Assembly (NCBI RefSeq): GCF_005405425.1
Contig: NZ_BJEA01000001.1
Coordinates: forward strand, 186,001 to 250,000
Length of the DNA: 64,000 nt
Reading direction: 5' to 3'
DNA from: Lactiplantibacillus modestisalitolerans
GTDB taxonomy: Bacteria; Bacillota; Bacilli; Lactobacillales; Lactobacillaceae
Under the pieces are notes generated by a model, which was not told the DNA's origin, ran no database searches, and saw only the letters and a program-made list of their open reading frames with translations. Both the position numbers and the translations under genes were made by a program. Shown piece after piece: positions 48,127 to 56,503 of the stretch (the first letter of the stretch is position 1; each line of letters opens with the position of its first letter).

Positions 48127-48148
48127 AAGAAAACAAGGAGGCGCAATC

Positions 48149-49723
48149 GTGAAAAAGCTCGCAAACTTTAGTCACCTGATCATTCAAATGAGCTGGGGAC
48201 TCCTCTTCGGATTAACGCTCTACTTCGCGTGGACCTCCACCAATTTCATCATCGGTGACAATGCCACCTTTGGGACCAGTACGACCGCCGTTACGACCAC
48301 TTTCGTTCTAACCCTCCTGGCCGTCATCATTGGTCTACTTAGTTATCAACCGTTACGCCACTGGGCTTACACGGTGTTTGTCCGCCATCAATACTGGACG
48401 GCCGGTTTGTTAATTAGTTTAACGATTATTTGGCAAATCATCTTCGTGACTGCGGTTCACCCGGTCAGTGGTTTCGATGCCGGGATGCTCCATTACGCGG
48501 CAGTCAACCCCCAGCACGTTCAAGAGTTCGCGGTGCGGGGCTACTTTAGTGTGAATCAAAACAACTTACCGATCATGCTCCTAATGCGGCAAATCGTCGT
48601 GGTCACTGGACAAACGTCGTGGCAGTTTTTTGACTACCTAACGCTGGTTCTCGTCGATCTCTCAGCACTATTCAACCTCCTAACGATTGCGGTTTTAAAC
48701 CGGCGAACCCTCGGCATCGGTCTTTACCTACACGCGGCCTGGCTCGCCGTCTTTCCCAGTATTCTAATGCCCTACACCGACGCCTGGGTCTTGCCGGTCG
48801 TTTCATTAACCCTACTGATCGTCGCAATCGTCACCCACAACCAGTTTCCGCTACTCGTGCGGGGCGGTTGCACCATCCTCCTGGGGCCCACGTTAGTCGC
48901 CACCTACTTCTTAAAGCCTTCAGCCATTATTCCGGTCATTGCGATGCTGGTCGTCGCGGGCTTGTGGTGGCTGAGCCACAACTGTCGTTGGCACGGCCCA
49001 ACGCTGGCACTAAGCGTCATGGTACTAGTACTGACCGTGGACGGCGCGTGGTTAAGTTACCGCGTCACCAACCAAGCCGTTCAGCACCAAACCTACATTC
49101 AAATCGACCGCGCCCGGGCGATCCCGGCCATCCACTTTATGGCGATGGGGGTTTACGGTGAAGGCGGTTATAGCGAAAAACAAGCGGTCGCGATGGCGGC
49201 ATTACCGACCAAGAAGCAAAAAACCGCCTACTCCCGTAAAAAACTGGTCAAGCGGTTAAAGCAATTAGGCCCGTGGGGCTATGCCAAGTTTCTCTTTAAA
49301 AAGCAACGCAACAATACCGCCGATGGCACCTTTGGCTGGCTGAAAGAGGGGCACTTCTTCCGCGATAATCAAAAACCTAGTCAACGGGGGTTCGCCAACC
49401 AAATTAAAAATTACATCTACTTGTACGGTGAGCACATCGCCGACTTTCGCTTTATCGCTCAAGCCTGGTGGATTGGGCTACTAACCCTGATTGCCCTTGG
49501 TTGGGGTTCTAAGCGGCCCTTCGACGAAATCTTACGCTTAAGTTTAGTGGGGACCTTCCTGTTTCTCCTGCTGTTTGAAGGTGGCCGTAGTCGCTACCTC
49601 ATTCAAGCCCTTCCCTGCTTCTTGATTTTAGCCAGCTTACGCACGCCGCGGAGTTGGCACCACCTAGTCAGGTTCAAGGACTGGTTTAACGGCACCCGGC
49701 CGTCCCCAGCAAATTCCAACTAA
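48149..49723 (+). CDS. Exosortase G-associated polytopic membrane protein (GT-C-like)
   Basis: 524 residues with about 11-12 membrane segments and a larger extracytoplasmic region around 330-430. It recalls lipid-linked-sugar-dependent (GT-C) glycosyltransferases: an early acidic residue in a loop (HPVSGFDAGMLHY, near 113) and a C-terminal EGGRSRYLIQALPCFLIL segment. The start is GTG 48149, seven bases after AAGGAGG. It is divergent from the exosortase operon and shares its control region. A role in glycosylating the surface protein or its linker is plausible but unproven. Confidence 0.8.
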   Translation: MKKLANFSHLIIQMSWGLLFGLTLYFAWTSTNFIIGDNATFGTSTTAVTTTFVLTLLAVIIGLLSYQPLRHWAYTVFVRHQYWTAGLLISLTIIWQIIFVTAVHPVSGFDAGMLHYAAVNPQHVQEFAVRGYFSVNQNNLPIMLLMRQIVVVTGQTSWQFFDYLTLVLVDLSALFNLLTIAVLNRRTLGIGLYLHAAWLAVFPSILMPYTDAWVLPVVSLTLLIVAIVTHNQFPLLVRGGCTILLGPTLVATYFLKPSAIIPVIAMLVVAGLWWLSHNCRWHGPTLALSVMVLVLTVDGAWLSYRVTNQAVQHQTYIQIDRARAIPAIHFMAMGVYGEGGYSEKQAVAMAALPTKKQKTAYSRKKLVKRLKQLGPWGYAKFLFKKQRNNTADGTFGWLKEGHFFRDNQKPSQRGFANQIKNYIYLYGEHIADFRFIAQAWWIGLLTLIALGWGSKRPFDEILRLSLVGTFLFLLLFEGGRSRYLIQALPCFLILASLRTPRSWHHLVRFKDWFNGTRPSPANSN

Positions 49724-49732
49724 AAAGTCAAA

Positions 49733-49777
49733 AAAACCGGAGCTGCAGTAAAAACTGCAACTCCGGTTTGGCTTTTT
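49733..49777. terminator. Bidirectional terminator
   Basis: AAAACCGGAG and CTCCGGTTT, with an inner GCAGT/ACTGC stem; A and T runs on both sides. It serves the convergent membrane-protein and cspA genes. Confidence 0.88.
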
Positions 49778-49787
49778 TAAGCGTTAA

Positions 49788-49988
49788 TTAGTCTTTAGTA
49801 ACGTTAACAGCTTGTGGGCCACGATCGCTTTCTTCAACGTCGAAAGTAACTGCTTGGCCTTCGTCAAGACTCTTGAAGCCGTCTTCTTGGATAGCTGAGA
49901 AGTGAACGAAAACGTCACTACCGTTTTCGCGAGTAATAAAACCAAAACCCTTGTCAGCGTTAAACCATTTAACTGTTCCATGTTCCAT
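49788..49988 (-). CDS. Cold-shock protein, CspA family
   Basis: 66-residue single OB-fold nucleic-acid chaperone with both RNP motifs, KGFGFI (RNP1) and VFVHF (RNP2). AGGAGG lies 11 bases before the ATG. The upstream transcript begins near an extended -10 (TGCTACAAT, about 50115-50123), giving a leader of roughly 120 nt, as usual for cold-shock genes. Confidence 0.95.
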   Translation of the reverse strand: MEHGTVKWFNADKGFGFITRENGSDVFVHFSAIQEDGFKSLDEGQAVTFDVEESDRGPQAVNVTKD

Positions 49989-50244
49989 AATAAAAAAATC
50001 CTCCTAGTGCAAATTTGCACGAATAAAATAATGTAAATCATGATTTCGGTGCACAAGGGGATAGTTTTTATAAACCAATCTGACCAAGTTTCCCTAACCA
50101 AGCTACAAGGCTAATTGTAGCATATTGTTTTTAAAAAAGGTAGCTAAACCACTAATTTCCTGAAATTCTTTATAGCACAATAACAAAAGCAGAATGAATC
50201 GATCGCCCACTTACTTTTTGTTCGGAACGAGTCGAACAATTGAC

Positions 50245-50892
50245 CTACTTGACGAAAACGTTATGGGCCGCTTTGAAGCTAACCGGAATCTGTTCACCGG
50301 TCGCTTGCACTTCAATTGTGACCGGTCCTTCGAACGGGGCGTGCTTGATAACGGTCACTTCTTGCCCGATTTTTAGGGCAATTTCATGTAAATACATGAG
50401 CAAATCATGGTTGTCAATAAACCGTTCAATAGTGACCTGACTACCGTCCGCGGTATCTGCCAAACTAGTATGACTATCTTCTTGGTAGTGCCCGTCCTTA
50501 TCCGGAATGGCCCCCCCGTGCGGACAATGCGTCGGGTTGCCGAGGTAAGCTTCCAGGGCGTTTACGAGCCGTTCACTAGTCACGTGCTCCAACACTTCCG
50601 CTTCGGTATGGACGTCTGGTAGTTCGTAGTCCAGTTTATCCACTAAAAAGTCTTCCCAGATTCGGTGCTTCCGCACGAGGGTTTCCGCATAACGCACACC
50701 CTTCTTAGTCAACGAAATCCCGGCATACGGGGTGTGCTTCGCTAAACCTTCCTGCACTAATTTACCGACCATTTCCGTAACGGAACCAGCCGCGATATCC
50801 AAACTAAGCGCAATTTGCTTATTGGACACCTTTTTCTTCGTACCACCAAGTTCGAAAATAATTTTTAAGTAATCTTCCTTCATGGGGGTCAT
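50245..50892 (-). CDS. DtxR-family manganese-type regulator (ScaR/SloR/MntR-like)
   Basis: 215 residues: N-terminal winged helix (KEDYLKIIFELGG, then ALSLDIAAGSVTEMV), a central dimerisation/metal domain (VLEHVTSERLVNALEAYLGNP followed by CPHGG) and a C-terminal SH3/FeoA-like domain from about 140. The length and three-domain layout match ScaR/SloR of lactic acid bacteria more than the short B. subtilis MntR. Mn(II) transport genes would be the expected targets; none are nearby. GAGGTGA precedes the ATG. Confidence 0.9.
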   Translation of the reverse strand: MTPMKEDYLKIIFELGGTKKKVSNKQIALSLDIAAGSVTEMVGKLVQEGLAKHTPYAGISLTKKGVRYAETLVRKHRIWEDFLVDKLDYELPDVHTEAEVLEHVTSERLVNALEAYLGNPTHCPHGGAIPDKDGHYQEDSHTSLADTADGSQVTIERFIDNHDLLMYLHEIALKIGQEVTVIKHAPFEGPVTIEVQATGEQIPVSFKAAHNVFVK

Positions 50893-50998
50893 GAATACGC
50901 TTCACCTCAACTAAAATTTACATACTAAACGTTAATTCCACTATCTTACTACAATTGACACTTAAGCGCTACCGAGATCCCGGTTCACCGACAAACTT

Positions 50999-51027
50999 TT
51001 GAAAAACGACCTTAATCGTGTCATAAT
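50999..51027 (+). promoter_or_regulatory. Candidate promoter of the small orphan gene
   Basis: TTGAAA, a 17-base spacer and CATAAT, 85 bp before the GTG at 51113. Confidence 0.5.
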
Positions 51028-51112
51028 TAAATTGTAGCGCAAACCAACCAATTTGGTTACACTTCAATCATAATTTTGGGACCGTGCTTCAATACTAAGG
51101 AGGAACCGCATC

Positions 51113-51457
51113 GTGAATGATGATGCTCAATTATCAATTACCGAACTCGCGCCAGAACTACAACACAAAGCAGTCAAAGACTTTGCCACGTTCTATCTGC
51201 CGCTCTACGACCGTAACAACCTCGAATTAATGTCCAACTTTGACGTGGCCAACTATATGACCGACATTAATGAACACCTCAGCTACGGCCGGTTTATGAC
51301 CACCGACCAACGGATTGCCGATAGCGTTGATTTTTCAATGGCCGATTACGTTAACTTAATCGCTAACTTGGATCAACACTACTACGCAACCGGCACCCCC
51401 GCCGTCAACTGGACGGAATGGTATGCCACCCACTTCTTACAAATTTCCAATTCCTAA
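51113..51457 (+). CDS. Hypothetical 114-residue cytoplasmic protein
   Basis: I do not recognise the family. It is acidic and Asp/Tyr/Asn-rich, with no signal peptide or membrane helix; the pattern suggests a compact helical fold (ELQHKAVKDFATFYLPLYD). A perfect AAGGAGG eight bases before GTG 51113, a candidate promoter and a terminator support a real, separately expressed gene. Confidence 0.75.
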   Translation: MNDDAQLSITELAPELQHKAVKDFATFYLPLYDRNNLELMSNFDVANYMTDINEHLSYGRFMTTDQRIADSVDFSMADYVNLIANLDQHYYATGTPAVNWTEWYATHFLQISNS

Positions 51458-51468
51458 TTTTGATTAAT

Positions 51469-51499
51469 TGAGCCTCGGCCAACCGCCGGAGCTTTTTTT
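51469..51499 (+). terminator. Terminator of the small orphan gene
   Basis: AGCCTCGGC pairs imperfectly with GCCGGAGCT, followed by seven T residues. Confidence 0.75.
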
Positions 51500-51857
51500 G
51501 TGCCTCGCGCCACCAAAAAGGACCCAAGCTTTCCCGCATCACTTGAGTCCCCCCGTAGGCATCATCTTTCGGGCGATTGAAAAACTAATCTTTCATTCAA
51601 TTACACGTTGTTTTTTTATGCACGATTACTACCCACGACCGGTGGGTATCTCTCAGCGCTCATCCGCGCTCCGTTAGAATATCTTTAATAAAGTTAAACG
51701 ACAAAACACGACCAACATGACAGTGGTCAATCCAGCCAGAAGATCGATTGACGAGCGGGAAACTTGAAGGCCCAATTGACTGACCGATACCTACTGGTTT
51801 AAATTTACCATCATTTAACCGTTTCCACAAGCCAGACGTAGGCGCGCCTAACCTTTT
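51500..51857. other. Intergenic region between orphan gene and merR
   Basis: No gene recognised. Short inverted repeats occur (TACCCAC/GTGGGTA around 51632-51650; TAGGCGCGCCTA at 51839-51850). It may contain decayed coding sequence, but I cannot identify it. Confidence 0.4.
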
Positions 51858-52310
51858 TTATTTCGCTGGATACAGGCGGTAATGTGGTTGCCCGTCCTGA
51901 ATAAAGCAATACAGCTGTTGCGTGTGTTCCTCATCAAAATAGCCCAGCTTGACCATGTGGTGACCGTCACGTTCCTCCACCCCTTGAAACGCCGTCATCA
52001 CGAAGACCCGAATCATCTCCATTTGATTCCCGTGGTCGTCTGCGCGCTTAACGGCTGCCGCCAACGTAAAACCCTCGTCCAACATCATTTTAATGAAATG
52101 GACCCGCATTAACGTCGCGTACGAATACCGATGAACCGCATTCTTTTCAGTTGTCTCTAAACTATGCACGTACCCCTTTTGTTCCCAGTAACGCAACTGC
52201 GTCTGCGAGACCCCCGTCATCTTAGCTAAATCACTGATGCTGACCGTAAATTCGTGTTTATGAATTTGCGCTTTCAGTTTTTTAAACAGTGCTGCGTCTT
52301 GATTATCCAC
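51858..52310 (-). CDS. MerR-family transcriptional regulator
   Basis: 150 residues. Winged helix-turn-helix VSISDLAKMTGVSQTQLRYWEQKGYV near residue 23, then a dimerisation helix and a ~60-residue C-terminal region with a possible small-molecule role (QLYCFIQDGQPHYRLYP). No cysteine pair for metals. Divergent from the MFS pump gene, which it most likely controls. Confidence 0.88.
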   Translation of the reverse strand: MDNQDAALFKKLKAQIHKHEFTVSISDLAKMTGVSQTQLRYWEQKGYVHSLETTEKNAVHRYSYATLMRVHFIKMMLDEGFTLAAAVKRADDHGNQMEMIRVFVMTAFQGVEERDGHHMVKLGYFDEEHTQQLYCFIQDGQPHYRLYPAK

Positions 52311-52343
52311 TTTCTAACCCCATTTCTTTAATTTCCAATATTT

Positions 52344-52407
52344 AGTATATATTTTATTATACGCATGTCAAGTTTGTTGACAAATATCTTCAATCCGCTT
52401 ATATTAG
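52344..52407. promoter_or_regulatory. Divergent merR/MFS promoters sharing a palindrome
   Basis: Leftward: TTGACA (52371-52366), 16 bases, TATACT (52349-52344). Rightward: TTGACA (52377-52382), a long 19-base spacer, TATTAG (52402-52407). The two -35 boxes form the palindrome TGTCAA-GTTTG-TTGACA. A 19-base spacer is typical of MerR-activated promoters. Confidence 0.75.
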
Positions 52408-52439
52408 TAGGCGTACTTTTTTAGAGAGAAGGAATTGAT

Positions 52440-53912
52440 TTGTCAACAACCGTTGATACGCACGGCAAACCGTATAAGCGCGGTTTGCTGATTGCAATCT
52501 TATTAATTGGGACGTTTTGCACCGTCCTCAACCAAACCATCTTAACAACCGCCTTTCCAACCTTAATGAAGGATTTTGACATTACCACGTCGACGGTTCA
52601 GTGGTTAACCACCGGATTCATGCTGGTTAACGGGATCATGATTCCCGTCAGTGCCTGGCTGAGTTCCCGTTTTTCCACTAAGTGGTTGTATTTATCCGCA
52701 ATGTCCATTTTTGAACTGGGGACCATCATTGCTTGGGTAGCGCCGAACTTCGGTACCTTACTAGCAGGCCGCCTCATTCAAGCCGTTGGGGTCGGGGTAA
52801 CGATGCCGTTACTCCAAACCATCATGCTTACGATTTTCCCCGCCGATAAGCGCGGGGCCGCCATGGGGATGGCCGGCATCGTTGTCGGCCTCGCCCCGGC
52901 GATTGGCCCGACCCTTTCTGGTTGGGTGATCGATAACCTTTCCTGGCGTGACCTGTTCGGTTTAATTATCCCGATTGTCGCCCTCGTTTTAATCCTCGGA
53001 TTCTTTTTCATGGCTGACGTCCTAGAGACTTCTAAGCCGAAACTTGATTTCTGGTCACTCGTCCTATCAACGATTGGTTTTGGGAGCCTACTTTACAGCT
53101 TCTCGTCCGTTGGTGACAGTGGCTGGACGTCCACGGTCGTGTTATCCACCTTAATTATCGGGGTCATCTTCATCATTGGCTTCATCTGGCGCCAACTCAC
53201 CATGGAGAACCCCTTCCTGGAGTTACGAGTATTCAAGCACGTCGAATTTACCGTCGCCGCCGTCTTAAGTTCCGTTGCCAACATGGCGATGGTCGGCGCC
53301 GAAATGGTTATTCCATTATACCTACAAATTATTCATGGTTTTTCCGCGTTCGAGTCCGGACTTTCCTTACTAGCCGGTGCGCTGATGATGGGAATCATGA
53401 GTCCCATTACGGGGCGTGCGTTTGACCGCTTTGGCGCTCGGCGCCTGGCGTTACTTGGGATGTTCCTCTTAACGATTGGGACGCTGCCCTTCGCCTTCAT
53501 CACCCGCACAACGCCCACGATTTACATTGTCTTTCTTTACGCGTTACGGATGTTCGGGATTGCGATGGTCATGATGCCGTCCACGACTGCCGGAATGAAC
53601 GCCCTGCCCGTTGATCTGATGGGCCACGGGACCGCCGTCAACAACACGACGCGTCAAATTGCGAGTTCCATTGGGACGGCCATTTTAACTTCGGTCCTTT
53701 CCAACGTAACCAGCAGCGGCGAACCCGCCCACGCGCTGCTAAAGTCCGACCCCCTGCGTTACCAAGATAGCTACCTGAATGCAACCCTTAACGGTTACCA
53801 CGCCGCCTTCTGGGTGGCCGTTGGATTCAGCGTTGTCGGCTTGATTGTGGCCTTCTTCATGAAGGATAAGCAACATTCCGTCAAACCAGTGACGAAGGAG
53901 GCGACGAACTAA
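52440..53912 (+). CDS. MFS multidrug efflux transporter, DHA2 (14-helix) type
   Basis: 490 residues with about 14 membrane segments, resembling LmrB/EmrB-like pumps of lactic acid bacteria. Motif C-like AGIVVGLAPAIGPTLSG in helix 5 marks a drug:H+ antiporter. The start is TTG 52440 after AGAAGG. The product is probably exported drugs or toxic metabolites; substrates cannot be predicted. Cotranscribed with the DUF4811 gene (TAATG overlap) and divergent from merR. Confidence 0.92.
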   Translation: MSTTVDTHGKPYKRGLLIAILLIGTFCTVLNQTILTTAFPTLMKDFDITTSTVQWLTTGFMLVNGIMIPVSAWLSSRFSTKWLYLSAMSIFELGTIIAWVAPNFGTLLAGRLIQAVGVGVTMPLLQTIMLTIFPADKRGAAMGMAGIVVGLAPAIGPTLSGWVIDNLSWRDLFGLIIPIVALVLILGFFFMADVLETSKPKLDFWSLVLSTIGFGSLLYSFSSVGDSGWTSTVVLSTLIIGVIFIIGFIWRQLTMENPFLELRVFKHVEFTVAAVLSSVANMAMVGAEMVIPLYLQIIHGFSAFESGLSLLAGALMMGIMSPITGRAFDRFGARRLALLGMFLLTIGTLPFAFITRTTPTIYIVFLYALRMFGIAMVMMPSTTAGMNALPVDLMGHGTAVNNTTRQIASSIGTAILTSVLSNVTSSGEPAHALLKSDPLRYQDSYLNATLNGYHAAFWVAVGFSVVGLIVAFFMKDKQHSVKPVTKEATN

Positions 53913-54634
53913 TGATTTTAATTTGTTTAGTAGTTAGTGCCATCGCCCTATTTATTTCGTTCGTTTACGTGGCACGCCAAACAACCCGCTTAACGCTAAC
54001 GGCCATTTTCGGGCTAATGCTGATCGGGTCGGTCGCGGCCATTTCCGCTAACGATAGTCAGCACTTAGGAATGGTTAAAACGACCACTACTAAAACAACG
54101 GCGCTCAAGTCGGCGGGGAGTTCCACGCAACCCCAGCTGTTGCTCTACCAAAGTGTCGGGCAAGCCGATAAGCACCGCGTCTACGTTTATAAGACGACGG
54201 CTAACCAAAAGAAAACCCAGCACACTGCCGCTAACGTTAAGACCACTAACCGCGTCAAAACAACAACGGCCACGCCGAAGTTAGTGACCAAAACGACCCG
54301 GTGGACTTACCGGTCAACGGCGATGCGCTGGTGGTTCGGGCTCGCCAACAATGACCAGCAACTGGTCAAGCGAACCCACACGTTCTACGTGAACAGTGAC
54401 TGGGCGGTGTTGAGCACGACGCAGGCCAAGCAGCTTGCTAAGCTCATGAAGCAGCACCAAGCTCAATTAAAGACGCAGGCCCAAAGCTACGTCCAACAAA
54501 AAGTGGTGGCGGCTAAAACGAGCCAACCAACCATCAGTGCTAGCGAACTAAAGCAAGTTAGCCAAAAAGCGGCCAGCGATTTTCAAGCGCAAGCCGTGCA
54601 AAAGTTCGTTCAACAAGTTCAGTCAAACGATTAG
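53912..54634 (+). CDS. DUF4811-like membrane protein, partner of the MFS pump
   Basis: 240 residues: two N-terminal membrane helices (1-22, 28-46) and a Thr/Lys/Gln-rich extracytoplasmic part ending in a long amphipathic helix (about 170-238). It matches, from memory, the DUF4811 proteins found after MDR-type MFS genes in lactobacilli. Its ATG overlaps the pump's stop, so it is likely an accessory subunit. Function unknown. Confidence 0.8.
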   Translation: MILICLVVSAIALFISFVYVARQTTRLTLTAIFGLMLIGSVAAISANDSQHLGMVKTTTTKTTALKSAGSSTQPQLLLYQSVGQADKHRVYVYKTTANQKKTQHTAANVKTTNRVKTTTATPKLVTKTTRWTYRSTAMRWWFGLANNDQQLVKRTHTFYVNSDWAVLSTTQAKQLAKLMKQHQAQLKTQAQSYVQQKVVAAKTSQPTISASELKQVSQKAASDFQAQAVQKFVQQVQSND

Positions 54635-54688
54635 GATTACTGGCTATTGCCATCCATGCTAATTTAAGCCCCTCAGGTTACGGATCAA

Positions 54689-54747
54689 TTAGTGTTAAGC
54701 TTGCCGCCAGCAGCGGGTATAACCGGTTGGCTGGAACACTGCGGACA
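54689..54747 (+). repeat. Interspersed 59-bp repeat R2, copy b
   Basis: Partner of 18154-18212, same length and orientation, sharing GCCAGCAGCGGGT-type core (CCAGCAGCGGGT) and AACACTGCGG. Confidence 0.6.
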
Positions 54748-54786
54748 TCGATTTGAGCTCACGGCTGACTTTGATAATCCCCAAAC

Positions 54787-54828
54787 GGTAAAGCAGATTC
54801 TGTGGAACGCTTGCTAAATTAGGTGCAA
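54787..54828 (+). repeat. Interspersed 42-bp repeat R3, copy a
   Basis: GGTAAAGC, CTGTGGAACG, TTGCTAAAT and GTGCAA occur at identical spacing in the reverse complement of 56628-56669 (about 35 of 42 positions by my count). Confidence 0.6.
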
Positions 54829-54926
54829 ACTTGTCTGCTTATTCTAGCGGTTACAGAGAGTTTGTAAAAACTTCAGCTATCGGCCTTTTAGTAGATCGAC
54901 ACCATACATTACAGAATTAATTTTCA

Positions 54927-54964
54927 ATCCGCGTCCAGTTTTTACTGGATGCGGATTTTTTTAC
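54927..54964 (+). terminator. Terminator downstream of the MFS/DUF4811 operon
   Basis: ATCCGCGTCCAGT-TTTT-ACTGGATGCGGAT followed by seven T residues, about 290 bp after DUF4811. The spacer holds R2b and R3a and no gene. Confidence 0.88.
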
Positions 54965-55079
54965 GCCCGAACGTGCCCGCTAATCAGTCACAATTTCTGG
55001 CTGGCGACACTCCCGTTAATACAGCGCAAATTAAAAGCGAGCATCCCCAAGGAATACTCGCATACCGTGACTATTTAAA

Positions 55080-55310
55080 TTACGCTGTTGCACACTGCTC
55101 ACAGAGTGGCATCAAGTCTTTTAGGTCTTCAACGGATGAGCCGTTTTCTAAGAAGCAATTGACCATGTCCAGCCAATATTGATCGTCAGCGCTAAAGTGG
55201 GCGTGAACGTCCTTGCAAGGCAACAAGCCCGCTTCGGTATAAGCGACGATTTTATCAGCAGCGACCCCGCTCCGGGCTGCTAATTGTTCCAGAGTCATCT
55301 CTCTCACCAT
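55080..55310 (-). CDS. Small MerR-like helix-turn-helix protein
   Basis: About 76 residues. LEQLAARSGVAADKIVAYTEAGLLP matches a MerR-type helix-turn-helix, followed by a short helix with DQYWLDMVNCFLENGSSVEDL and a C-x-x-C near the C-terminus. It lacks an effector domain. The start is uncertain: ATG 55310, GTG 55307 or ATG 55298 are all near AAAGGA or GGTGA. Target unknown; azlCD is divergent. Confidence 0.6.
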   Translation of the reverse strand: MVREMTLEQLAARSGVAADKIVAYTEAGLLPCKDVHAHFSADDQYWLDMVNCFLENGSSVEDLKDLMPLCEQCATA

Positions 55311-55478
55311 TTGTCCTTTCAAAGTTTCAATGCGATAATACTACGCTCCCCCTACTATAAATGCAAGCAATAATTCGTTAACGGCGAGATTAAATTCCGA
55401 TTAAAAATCTCTTCATTATTTTCACCAAAAAGTGTAGACTAACAACTATCAATTATTTTTATGAAAGGGGGCCTCTCC

Positions 55479-56180
55479 ATGGACGCAAACCTTAGTTTTC
55501 GCAGTGGGCTGAAAGACGTGTTGCCAACGGTCTTCGGCTATATCGGCGTTGGCCTGGCGCTCGGAATCGTCGCCAATACCAGTCACCTCTCCGTTGTGGC
55601 GATTTTACTGATGTCACTGATCGTCTACGCGGGCTCCGCCCAGTTTATTATCGTGAGCATGTTACTAACGGGGAGTCCAATCTCAGCAATTGTTTTATCA
55701 ACTTTCCTAATTAATTCCCGGATGATCCTGATGAGTCTCACAATTGCCCGTTATTTTAAACAAGATTCATTCCTTCAAAACATCGGTCTCGGCTCACTGC
55801 TGACCGATGAAACCTTTGCGCTCAGCATGAACAAGCTCAATTTAACTCATCACCGCTTACGGCCAACTTGGTTGCACGCGGCAAACATCGTCGCCTACCT
55901 CGTCTGGGCGGCCGCCACGGTCGTCGGTTGCCTGCTAGGGAATCTAATTCAGGATCCCAACCAGTTTGGGCTCGACTTTGCGGTTGTGGGCATGTTTATC
56001 GGTCTGCTGTACCTTCAATTGATCACCGACCGCAGTAAACCGTTTACGACCCAGTTACTCGTGATTGGCTTCGTTGCGGTTGCCATGTACGTTTTAATGC
56101 GCTTTTTCCCGGGAAATATTGCCCTCTTACTCGCGACCTTACTAGGTTGCGGCTTCGGAATGGTGGTGAGTCCCAAATGA
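55479..56180 (+). CDS. azlC: AzlC, branched-chain amino acid exporter large subunit
   Basis: 233 residues from ATG 55479, seven bases after AAAGGGGG. About seven to eight membrane segments; VYAGSAQFIIVSML and INSRMILMSLTIARYF are AzlC signatures. With AzlD it exports branched-chain amino acids and their analogues (4-azaleucine). No Lrp-type AzlB is adjacent. Confidence 0.92.
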   Translation: MDANLSFRSGLKDVLPTVFGYIGVGLALGIVANTSHLSVVAILLMSLIVYAGSAQFIIVSMLLTGSPISAIVLSTFLINSRMILMSLTIARYFKQDSFLQNIGLGSLLTDETFALSMNKLNLTHHRLRPTWLHAANIVAYLVWAAATVVGCLLGNLIQDPNQFGLDFAVVGMFIGLLYLQLITDRSKPFTTQLLVIGFVAVAMYVLMRFFPGNIALLLATLLGCGFGMVVSPK

Positions 56181-56503
56181 GCACTTACATTATGACTACC
56201 ATTCTCCTGTGCGGGCTCGTGACTTGGCTTTCACGAGTGCTCCCGTTTGCCGTCATTAAAAATATGACCCTTCCCGCCTGGCTGATCAAGTTTCTTTCGT
56301 TCGTCCCCATTGCCATCATGACCGCCATTTTCGTCGAAAGCCTGTTGACTTACCACGCGGGGCACTGGCCCGGGTTCGACTTCGCCAACATCGCTGCATC
56401 AATTCCCGCGATTGTTGCGGGCATCCTGACCAAGAGCTTACTCGCAGTCGTCATTACCGGGGTCGTCGCCATGGCGTTGCTACGGCTGACCGGCTTCGCG
56501 TAG
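56177..56503 (+). CDS. azlD: AzlD, branched-chain amino acid exporter small subunit
   Basis: 108 residues with four membrane segments; TWLSRVLPFAVIKN and FVPIAIMTAIFVES are typical of AzlD. The ATG overlaps the azlC stop by four bases (ATGA), so the subunits are cotranslated. Confidence 0.9.
   Translation: MSTYIMTTILLCGLVTWLSRVLPFAVIKNMTLPAWLIKFLSFVPIAIMTAIFVESLLTYHAGHWPGFDFANIAASIPAIVAGILTKSLLAVVITGVVAMALLRLTGFA

Noticed and set aside
54949-55182. 77-residue open frame
   Set aside because: It starts in the T run of a terminator and runs opposite the small MerR-like gene.
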